Below are positions 57,332 to 64,000 of a DNA stretch of 64,000 bases, piece by piece. This DNA comes from Jutongia hominis (GTDB lineage: Bacteria; Bacillota; Clostridia; Lachnospirales; Lachnospiraceae), in the NCBI RefSeq assembly GCF_014384965.1, contig NZ_JACRSW010000032.1, positions 1 to 64,000 of the forward strand. The letters are read 5' to 3'. Under the pieces are notes generated by a model that was not told the origin of the DNA, made no database searches, and saw nothing but the letters and a program-made list of their open reading frames with translations. A program made the translations under genes and the position numbers. How positions within the stretch are numbered: position 1 is the first letter of the stretch; every line of letters begins with the position of its first letter.

Positions 57332-58180
57332 CTAGTTTTCCTGTGGCTCTTCCAAACTGATTTTTCCAAGCTTACCGGCACGGAAATCATCCACCAGACA
57401 TTTTCCGGCCTTGTCTACATCATAGACGCCACCTGTTTTCATATAACCACGGCGCACCGCAATCTTTTCAAGAAGCTGTGCAGACTCTTCTTCTCTATCG
57501 ATCTGGTAAAAGTCCGATACCGCATTTGGATAATTTTGTGTCAGATAATCAAGCAATAATACACTCAATTCATATATATTAAAAAGATCATCCTTGATCG
57601 AGCCAATAAATGCCAGACGAAGTCCAACTGTCTGGTCCTCAAACTTTGGCCACAAAATACCCGGTGTATCTAATAATTCTACGTTTTTATTCAAGCGGAT
57701 CCACTGCTTTCCTTTTGTTACACCCGGTTTATTACCTGTCTTTGCACAGGCTTTTTTTGCAAAACTATTAATAAAAGTAGACTTTCCTACATTCGGGATT
57801 CCAACGATCATTGCACGGATCGGACGATTTAAAATGCCTCGACGACGATCACGCTCAATCTTTGCTTTGCATGCCTCCTGGATCACACCATGTACAGCTT
57901 TGACACCATTTCCGTTTTTCGAATTTACTTTTGTAACATAATATCCTTTTTCTTCATAATAATGAATCCATTTTTCTGTGATCGCAGGATCTGCCAGATC
58001 ATATTTATTCATTAAAATGATCCTTGACTTTCCATTCGCTAATTGATCAATATCAGGATTTTTGCTGCTTAACGGAACTCTTGCATCCACTAATTCAATA
58101 ATCACGTCGATCAGCTTTAAATCTTCCTGCATTGCTCTTTTTGCTTTTGTCATATGTCCGGGATACCATTGAAATTGCAT
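57332..58180 (-). CDS. ylqF: Ribosome biogenesis GTPase YlqF (RbgA)
   Basis: A 282-residue circularly permuted GTPase: MNKYDLAD (G4) comes first, then GIPNVGKSTFIN (G1) and DTPGILWP (G3). It opens with MQFQWYPGHMTKAKR as in RbgA. It is needed for late 50S assembly. The gene lies between lepB and rnhB, as in Bacillus. Confidence 0.96.
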   Translation of the reverse strand: MQFQWYPGHMTKAKRAMQEDLKLIDVIIELVDARVPLSSKNPDIDQLANGKSRIILMNKYDLADPAITEKWIHYYEEKGYYVTKVNSKNGNGVKAVHGVIQEACKAKIERDRRRGILNRPIRAMIVGIPNVGKSTFINSFAKKACAKTGNKPGVTKGKQWIRLNKNVELLDTPGILWPKFEDQTVGLRLAFIGSIKDDLFNIYELSVLLLDYLTQNYPNAVSDFYQIDREEESAQLLEKIAVRRGYMKTGGVYDVDKAGKCLVDDFRAGKLGKISLEEPQEN

Positions 58181-58197
58181 AACTTGCCTCTTTTCTA

Positions 58198-58788
58198 TTA
58201 TTTCTTTTTCTTAAATGCGTCAATATGACCGATCAATTCCAAACCGTTTGTTCGAATCCATGCCTTACCAACAATATTTTCTTTCATGATATTTCCTATG
58301 TTCGCATTACGACTGTCTTCACAATTGTTCCGGTTATCACATAATGCAAAATATTCGTTATCATCTAACGTAAACGCTTCTAATGCCAATCCACCATTTT
58401 CCATCTTTGGAAAATGATATTTCTCATTTAATTTATTGCCATCAATATAGACTTTTCCATCTTTTATCTGTACTTTTTCTCCGGGCAGACCAATAATACG
58501 GACAGATGTATAATAATTATGTTCTGAACCGGACTGTTCTACGACTACAACATCATTTCTTTTAACAGAATGTAAATGATATGATATTTTATTGACTAAG
58601 ATCTTGTCTCCGTTTTTTAATGTCGGGGCCATACTCTGTCCGGATACGGTATATGTAACCATGCCAATGTGCGTAATTGCAAACCCGGCAAAAATAACGA
58701 TCGCAATCTCAACGACCGTCAGTAGAATCTTGTAAATCAGCTGTTTTCTGGCTTCTTTTCGATTCTCCAGATCAAAATCATATTTCAT
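58198..58788 (-). CDS. lepB: Type I signal peptidase
   Basis: A 196-residue protein with a basic N-terminus and one membrane helix at about residues 20-42. The catalytic Ser is in SGQSMAPTL, the Lys in SVKRNDVVVV, and GLPGEKVQIKDGKVYIDG follows. It cleaves signal peptides from secreted proteins at the outer face of the membrane. It is 9 bases from ylqF in reading order after mecA. Confidence 0.95.
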   Translation of the reverse strand: MKYDFDLENRKEARKQLIYKILLTVVEIAIVIFAGFAITHIGMVTYTVSGQSMAPTLKNGDKILVNKISYHLHSVKRNDVVVVEQSGSEHNYYTSVRIIGLPGEKVQIKDGKVYIDGNKLNEKYHFPKMENGGLALEAFTLDDNEYFALCDNRNNCEDSRNANIGNIMKENIVGKAWIRTNGLELIGHIDAFKKKK

Positions 58789-58800
58789 TTGGAATCTCCT

Positions 58801-59622
58801 CTACACATATTCCTTGATTTTTTTCAATGCATGCTTTGGAATGATACAGCGATAATGCTCTTTGCAATATTGATCCACATATGGCTGTTTCGAACATAAT
58901 ACACCATATTCTCCCAAATGTTCACAAACATCAATATATTCTTCCAGTTTTAATTTTCCTTTTTTCACCATCAGATACCACATTCCGGTATCCTCTTCTT
59001 GGTATAATTTACTTGGAATTGTCTTTTCTAAAGAAAGACTCTGTGCAAAGCTTTCTACCATAGATAAAGAAGAGAAACGGAAAATACGTGCAGCAGATTG
59101 TTCTTTTTTCTGCTTTTCGATGTATTTCTTTTCCATCTCCTGTGCATGCTTAGCATAGCCCTCTTTGATAGTATCTTTGGATGCCCCTTTCTTATTCGCC
59201 TTTTCTTGTCCGGCATCTGGTATTATATCCATCATATCGCCTGCTTTTTCTCTTGCAGCAGCAATCTCCTTTTTTACTGCATCCAGATTTTCCATATCCT
59301 CCGGAGTCAGTTCTCCATCTTCACCGATCATTTCTGTCAGATTATGAAGCTGCTCCATCATTCCCTGAATGCCTTCTTCACTACGATCGGAAAATGTGAT
59401 TACTAAAGACTCGTCCGGCATTTTCATAAGCTGCATGGAAACCATTCCACTTTCCACCTCATAACCGACTTCTTCTTCTGCACGCTCTACAAGCTGCTCT
59501 AAAAATTCTCTGGATTTCTCCTGATCCGTAAAAAAATCTTCTATCGCAAATCCGTACTCCTGCATCTCTTCTACAGACATATGGCACTGTACGGTATTTT
59601 TCCCTATTCTCTGAAATTCCAT
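58801..59622 (-). CDS. mecA: Adaptor protein MecA
   Basis: A 273-residue protein. The N-terminal substrate domain (MEFQRIGKNTVQCHMSVEEMQEYGFAIEDFFTDQ) is followed by an acidic linker of about 80 residues. The C-terminal domain binds ClpC (IFRFSSLSMVESFAQSLSL ... LYQEEDTGMWYLMV). It brings substrates to the ClpCP protease. It has no connection with methicillin-resistance mecA. It begins the operon mecA-lepB-ylqF-rnhB behind a clear promoter. Confidence 0.88.
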   Translation of the reverse strand: MEFQRIGKNTVQCHMSVEEMQEYGFAIEDFFTDQEKSREFLEQLVERAEEEVGYEVESGMVSMQLMKMPDESLVITFSDRSEEGIQGMMEQLHNLTEMIGEDGELTPEDMENLDAVKKEIAAAREKAGDMMDIIPDAGQEKANKKGASKDTIKEGYAKHAQEMEKKYIEKQKKEQSAARIFRFSSLSMVESFAQSLSLEKTIPSKLYQEEDTGMWYLMVKKGKLKLEEYIDVCEHLGEYGVLCSKQPYVDQYCKEHYRCIIPKHALKKIKEYV

Positions 59623-59654
59623 AGTATTCCCTCCTACTACAAATCATTATCCCT

Positions 59655-59683
59655 ATCTTAATCCCTAGCCAAAATAATGTCAA
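59655..59683 (-). promoter_or_regulatory. mecA operon promoter
   Basis: On the minus strand a perfect TTGACA (59678-59683) and TAAGAT (59655-59660) are 17 bases apart, with a short leader to the mecA ATG and GGAGGG site. It probably drives mecA through pgeF. Confidence 0.7.
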
Positions 59684-59872
59684 CATAATGCAGCCTTTTC
59701 TTTTTCATAAATATGAGCCATTTCTTTTCCATAAAACATATCATGACAATTTGCTTTCAAAAGTATGATGTATCATGAAACTTTACCGAAAAATTTCTTG
59801 TAATTTCCGTTAAAACGCCACTGCGATGCAGATAATTTCTAATACATATAAAAAGTTCCGGATAAAAAAGGG

Positions 59873-59941
59873 GGCATCCTGCGGATACAGGATGCCTTAG
59901 GTATGAATTGAAAAAAGGGTAGTAGGTATCAAATACCCACT
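59873..59941 (-). terminator. Tandem terminators after uppP
   Basis: On the minus strand, stem 59921-59929 with 59933-59941 is followed by TTTTTT, then the stronger GGCATCCTG (59873-59881) with CAGGATGCC (59888-59896) is followed by TTTTTT. Both lie in the 410-base gap between uppP and mecA. Apart from the mecA promoter nothing else was seen in it. Confidence 0.75.
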
Positions 59942-60034
59942 AACAGTATTAGCATATACTGACTGAAAATCAATGTCAACCACACATTCGTAAAATTCTA
60001 TGAATATTCTATGAATTAAACTAAATTTTTCTCA

Positions 60035-60853
60035 TTAATGCAAAAAATAATATGCCAGAACGATCAAACCAAGAATGATACGATACCAGCCAAATACTTT
60101 AAAGTCATGCTTTTTGATAAATCCCATCAAAAACTTGATCACAAATACCGATACTACAAATGCAGTAATTGTACCGGTCAATAATACTCCGATCTCTGTT
60201 CCGGTAAAATGAAGTCCAAATCCGAACATTTTGATAAAACTTGCTCCAAACATAACCGGAATTGCAAGATAAAAAGTAAATTCTGCCGCAACAGTTCTGG
60301 ATAATCCTAAGACAAGGCCACCGATGATCGTTGCACCGGAACGTGATGTACCGGGCAGCAATGCTGCGACTAATTGAAACATACCAATATAAAAAGCGTA
60401 TTTGTAACTGATCTCATCAATCGTTGTCACACTTGCACTTCTTCCTTTATTCCAGTTTTCTACAATGATAAATAAAACACCAACGGTGATCAGCATGATC
60501 GCAACTGTTTGAAAATTATAAAACATTGCATCAATCTTATCGCCAAGACATAATTCCAGTATGACTGCCGGAATACATGCCACGGCAATTTTAAACCACA
60601 TTGAAAACTTATCTTTTTTGATCAAGCCTTTCTGTGGTGTTGTAAACGGCCAGATATCCCAAAAGAATAATACAACAACCGCTAAGATAGCCCCTAACTG
60701 AATTACAATTAAAAACATTTCTTTAAAGTCATCTGACATCGATAATTTCACAAATTCATCAAATAAAATCATATGTCCGGTACTGCTGACCGGAAGCCAT
60801 TCTGTAATTCCTTCAATAATTCCAAAGAAAAATGATATAAGATAATTTAACAT
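60035..60853 (-). CDS. uppP: Undecaprenyl-diphosphatase UppP (BacA)
   Basis: The product has 272 residues from ATG 60853 behind GAGGAG; ATG 60865 overlaps the site. About eight membrane helices are visible, with the BacA motifs EGITEWLPVSSTGH near residue 15 and PGTSRSGATI near 165. It removes a phosphate from undecaprenyl pyrophosphate to recycle the lipid carrier for cell wall synthesis. It stands alone, with tandem terminators behind it. Confidence 0.95.
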   Translation of the reverse strand: MLNYLISFFFGIIEGITEWLPVSSTGHMILFDEFVKLSMSDDFKEMFLIVIQLGAILAVVVLFFWDIWPFTTPQKGLIKKDKFSMWFKIAVACIPAVILELCLGDKIDAMFYNFQTVAIMLITVGVLFIIVENWNKGRSASVTTIDEISYKYAFYIGMFQLVAALLPGTSRSGATIIGGLVLGLSRTVAAEFTFYLAIPVMFGASFIKMFGFGLHFTGTEIGVLLTGTITAFVVSVFVIKFLMGFIKKHDFKVFGWYRIILGLIVLAYYFLH

Positions 60854-61035
60854 AATACTCCTCATTCCCAGGCGCTTTTATACTAATGTACATACAATCC
60901 CGCTATTTTATTCCATCAGCCTGTTTTTATCCCTTCTAAGGGTTCTTGTTATTTAAGTATTCTTTTCCTGATCAAAATAGTATTCCGATCAGTCTGCTGT
61001 CTCAATAGAAAGCAATAAACCTTTTTATAAAAGAA

Positions 61036-61074
61036 ATATCATCAGATATGAATGAAATCAATATCTGATGATAT
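61036..61074 (-). terminator. Terminator after etfA
   Basis: A perfect 14-bp stem, ATATCATCAGATAT (61036-61049) with ATATCTGATGATAT (61061-61074), is followed by TTTCTTTT on the minus strand. It closes the bcd-etfB-etfA operon. The rest of 60854-61125 is AT-rich with no other feature. Confidence 0.75.
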
Positions 61075-61125
61075 CCTTCGTCATAAATCTATCCGGAAAT
61101 CCGGTTTGATGCTGGATTTATGCTA

Positions 61126-62163
61126 TTATTTTACAACTGCTTTTAAAGCTTCTGTAAGTTTTGGAACGATCTTGTTTAAGTCGCCTACGATACCATAATC
61201 AGCCACATCAAAGATTGGAGCTGTCTCATCTTTGTTGATCGCGATGATGATATCAGACTCTTCCATACCTGCTGTATGCTGAATAGCACCTGAAATACCG
61301 ATAGCAAAGTATACATTAGGACGAACAGTCTTACCTGTCTGACCTACCTGTAACTCTTTAGGCATCCAGCCGTTATCAACTACGGCACGAGAACAGCTTA
61401 CTGTACCACCGATCACATCAGCTAAATCCTGAAGCATCTTGAAGTTTTCAGCACTTCCTACACCACGTCCACCAGATACAAGGATCTTAGCTTCCATGAT
61501 ATCAACCGTATCAGAAACTTCCTTAACGATGTCAAGGATCTCAACATATTTGTTGTTTGGAGTAAATCCTGGATTGTATTCAATTACTTCTGCTTTTGCT
61601 CCGGCAATTGGATCAATCTTCTGCATAACACCAGGACGAACTGTAGCCATCTGAGGGCGATTGTCCGGGCAAGCGATCGTAGCGATCGTGTTTCCACCGA
61701 ATGCCGGACGAGTCATTAATAACTGGTTATGCTTCTGCTCTTTACCAGGAATTGGATTGATTGGGAAATCACCAATCTCAAGTACAGTACAGTCAGCAGT
61801 AAGACCTGTAGCTACTCTGGCTGATACTCTAGGACCTAAATCTCTACCGATTGCTGTAGCACCAACTAATACGATCTCAGGCTTGTATTCGTTGATAATA
61901 GATGCAACTGCATGTGCATATGGCTCTGTTCTATAATTCTTTAACTCAGGATCATCAACAACGATAACTTTGTCAGCACCGTATTCTGCTAACTGGTCTA
62001 CAAGACCTTTTACATCTGATCCTAATAACATAGCTGTAACGTCTGTGTTCAAATCCTTTGCAAGCTCTTTTGCTTTACCAAGCAATTCAAAAGCAATTCC
62101 GCTTAATTCATTATCTACCTGCTGTGCAAAGACATAGACACCCTTATATTCTTCTAAACCCAT
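61126..62163 (-). CDS. etfA: Electron transfer flavoprotein alpha subunit
   Basis: The product has 345 residues from ATG 62163; GTG 62175 is an alternative start. The C-terminal FAD-binding motif has SRAVVDNGW, QVGQTGKTVRP and GISGAIQH. With EtfB and butyryl-CoA dehydrogenase it bifurcates electrons from NADH to crotonyl-CoA and ferredoxin in the butyrate pathway. It is the last gene of the operon, 26 bases after etfB. Confidence 0.95.
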   Translation of the reverse strand: MGLEEYKGVYVFAQQVDNELSGIAFELLGKAKELAKDLNTDVTAMLLGSDVKGLVDQLAEYGADKVIVVDDPELKNYRTEPYAHAVASIINEYKPEIVLVGATAIGRDLGPRVSARVATGLTADCTVLEIGDFPINPIPGKEQKHNQLLMTRPAFGGNTIATIACPDNRPQMATVRPGVMQKIDPIAGAKAEVIEYNPGFTPNNKYVEILDIVKEVSDTVDIMEAKILVSGGRGVGSAENFKMLQDLADVIGGTVSCSRAVVDNGWMPKELQVGQTGKTVRPNVYFAIGISGAIQHTAGMEESDIIIAINKDETAPIFDVADYGIVGDLNKIVPKLTEALKAVVK

Positions 62164-62189
62164 TTTAGTCACCACTTTTCCTTTATTTA

Positions 62190-62972
62190 TTAGATTACAT
62201 GTTTCTCTTTTAACTTGTCCATGATATATGTTACTGCTTCGTCAGCTTCAAGAGCAACCTTTTCGCCTGCTCCCTTTCTAACCTTGTCAGAAGCCTTAGC
62301 AATCTTTGTAGGTGAGCCTGCTAAACCGAGGTTTGAATCATCTACATCTTTAAGATCAGCTCTTCCCCAAACAGTAACTTCCTTTTCGAATGCATCGAAA
62401 ATTCCACCAGGAGTCATATAACGAGGCTCATTTAATTCTGAAAGTGCTGTAACAAGGCAAGGCATCTTAGCCTTTACTACATGATAGCCATCATCATACT
62501 GACGTTCAACGATCACACTGTCACCCTCAACCTTAATTGCTTTTGCATAAGAGATTACAGGGATATCAAGGTGCTCAGAGATCTGAGGACCAACCTGTGC
62601 TGTATCACCATCAATAGCCTGACGACCTGTAATGATCAAATCATAATCAATGTTTCTAAGTGCACCGGCAAGAGTCGTTGATGTAGCCCAAGTATCAGCA
62701 CCACCTAAAACTCTGTCAGTTACAAGGATTCCATTGTCAGCGCCCATAGCCATAGCTTCACGAAGCACTTCATCTGCTTTTGGAAGTCCCATTGTTAATA
62801 CAGTTACTTCTGCACCAACTTCATCTTTTAATCTAAGTGCTGCTTCCAAACCAGCTTTGTCATCTGGGTTCATGATTGTAAGCATAGCACCTCTGTCCAA
62901 AGTACCATCTGGATTGAATTTAACTCCGCCTTTGGTATCCGGAACCTGTTTAATACATACTACTATCTTCAC
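62190..62972 (-). CDS. etfB: Electron transfer flavoprotein beta subunit
   Basis: A 260-residue protein with the EtfB start MKIVVCIKQVPDT, LRLKDEVGAEVTVLTMG, and the signature region GRQAIDGDTAQVGPQ. It binds the bifurcating FAD or AMP-like cofactor and pairs with EtfA. It lies 29 bases after bcd and 26 bases before etfA. Confidence 0.95.
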   Translation of the reverse strand: MKIVVCIKQVPDTKGGVKFNPDGTLDRGAMLTIMNPDDKAGLEAALRLKDEVGAEVTVLTMGLPKADEVLREAMAMGADNGILVTDRVLGGADTWATSTTLAGALRNIDYDLIITGRQAIDGDTAQVGPQISEHLDIPVISYAKAIKVEGDSVIVERQYDDGYHVVKAKMPCLVTALSELNEPRYMTPGGIFDAFEKEVTVWGRADLKDVDDSNLGLAGSPTKIAKASDKVRKGAGEKVALEADEAVTYIMDKLKEKHVI

Positions 62973-63001
62973 GGCTTTGTCACTCCTTATCTTTTATAAT
63001 A

Positions 63002-64000
63002 TTATTTCAATAAGCTTCCAGAAATTACCATACGCTGAACTTCAGATGTTCCTTCGTAAATTTCTGTAATCTTAGCATCACGCATCATACGTTCTACATC
63101 ATATTCTCTGATGTAACCATAACCACCAAATAACTGAACAGCCTTAGTTGTAACTTCCATTGCAACCTCTGCAGCAGCTAATTTAGCCATAGCAGCTTCT
63201 ACAGAATAAGAAACTTTCTTACCATCAGCAAATTCCTGTTTCTTAAGAGCAGCCTTGTATACAAGCATTTTGGCAGCTTCTACCTTTGTTGCCATGTTAG
63301 CAAGCTGGAACTGAGTATTCTGCTGAGCAGAAATAGCACGTCCAAACTGCTTTCTTTCTTTTGTATACTCGATAGTTCTTTCCAAAGCACCCTCTGCAAT
63401 ACCAAGAGCCTGAGCAGCGATACCAATACGTCCACCATCCAGTGTATGCATAGCGATAGGGAAACCTTTTCCTCTAGGTCCGAGAATGTTCTCCTTAGGG
63501 ATACGGCAATCCTGGAAGATCAATTCATATGTTGCTGAACCACGGATACCCATCTTCTTTTCTTTTGTACCAAATGTGAATCCAGGTGTTCCTTTCTCTA
63601 CGATAAATGCAGAGAACTTCTTAACCTTTCTTCCACGTCTGTCTTCTACGATATCAGTGTAAGCAATGATAATATAAAAGTCAGCATATTTACCGTTTGT
63701 AATGAAGCACTTAGATCCGTTAAGAACCCACTCATCACCATCTAAAACAGCCTTAGTCTGAACACCCTGTGCGTCAGTACCTGCACCCGGCTCTGTAAGA
63801 CCGAAAGCACCGATCTTCTCACCCTTTGCAAGCGGAACTAAGTATTTCTGTTTCTGCTCTTCTGTACCGTATGTTAAGATTGGATCTGCACAAAGAGATG
63901 TATGAGCAGAAACAACAACACCTGTTGTAGCACAAACTTTTGATAACTCTTCTACGCACATGATGTAAGATAAAATATCTGCACCCTGTCCACCGTACTC
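63002..64000 (-). CDS. bcd: Butyryl-CoA dehydrogenase, N-terminus cut by window edge
   Basis: An acyl-CoA dehydrogenase open from beyond base 64000 to its stop at 63002; about 332 residues are visible, so some 50 are missing from the N-terminus. It has EYGGQGAD at the edge, AFGLTEPGAGTDAQG (FAD site), and near the C-terminus the catalytic Glu in IYEGTSEVQR. Its position before etfB and etfA identifies it as butyryl-CoA dehydrogenase, which reduces crotonyl-CoA to butyryl-CoA. The apparent ATG at 63961 is internal. Confidence 0.93.
   Translation of the reverse strand, partial: EYGGQGADILSYIMCVEELSKVCATTGVVVSAHTSLCADPILTYGTEEQKQKYLVPLAKGEKIGAFGLTEPGAGTDAQGVQTKAVLDGDEWVLNGSKCFITNGKYADFYIIIAYTDIVEDRRGRKVKKFSAFIVEKGTPGFTFGTKEKKMGIRGSATYELIFQDCRIPKENILGPRGKGFPIAMHTLDGGRIGIAAQALGIAEGALERTIEYTKERKQFGRAISAQQNTQFQLANMATKVEAAKMLVYKAALKKQEFADGKKVSYSVEAAMAKLAAAEVAMEVTTKAVQLFGGYGYIREYDVERMMRDAKITEIYEGTSEVQRMVISGSLLK

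Noticed and set aside
1..64000. CRISPR array, tRNA genes or riboswitches
   Set aside because: No regularly spaced repeats, no cloverleaf-type genes and no known riboswitch cores were found by eye.

Overview
The window looks like a chromosome segment from a gut-type Lachnospiraceae (Clostridia, Bacillota). Supporting signs are the low GC, purine-rich Gram-positive ribosome binding sites, the order mreBCD-pbp2-minCDE-rodA-mgsA, the cluster sepF-yggT-ylmH-divIVA-lspA, and a butyrate-type bcd-etfB-etfA operon at the right edge. I cannot fix the genus from sequence alone. Almost all genes lie on the minus strand.

Region 1 (1-2500) is mobile DNA: the 5' part of an IS21-family transposase gene cut by the window edge, then the int end of a Tn916-family element with an unidentified ORF, xis, and an int gene carrying an in-frame TAA at codon 19.

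Region 2 (2500-15500) is an accessory island and the most interesting part. Five minus-strand genes (sspD-sspB-sspC-sspA-sspE) have the domain set of the Ssp single-strand phosphorothioate DNA modification and defence system: a PAPS-reductase-like sulfur transferase, a DUF4007 protein, a large P-loop ATPase, a cysteine desulfurase and a DUF262/DUF1524 effector. Two small HTH genes lie upstream. Beyond them is a gene fusing an XRE-type DNA-binding domain to a complete AlaA-type alanine aminotransferase. Its promoter region holds six copies of an AAGTTTATT-type motif. A 14-bp form of the motif, AAAATAAACTTTTG, occurs twice there and once more inside the predicted sspD promoter spacer. This suggests, without proving it, that the fusion protein controls both itself and the ssp operon.

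Region 3 (15500-41500) holds core genes in long operons: rRNA pseudouridine synthase, lipoprotein signal peptidase and division genes (divIVA, ylmH, yggT, sepF, yggS, an HlyD-like protein); cell-shape genes (radC-mreBCD-pbp2-minCDE-rodA-mgsA-dac); and mutS-mutL-miaA with a methionine gamma-lyase-family gene. Between mutL and miaA is a 426-bp imperfect palindrome with 11-bp perfect ends, which no gene explains.

Region 4 (41500-64000) starts with rnpB (RNase P RNA) and a small degenerate tandem repeat. Core genes follow: ndpA-like, iron alcohol dehydrogenase, RNase E/G with two radical-SAM-associated genes, gpsA-plsY-der, a lipoprotein FKBP isomerase, a PRPP synthetase (the only plus-strand core enzyme gene), the mecA-lepB-ylqF-rnhB-yraN-pgeF group, uppP, and etfA-etfB-bcd. 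No tRNA, CRISPR array or riboswitch was recognised.
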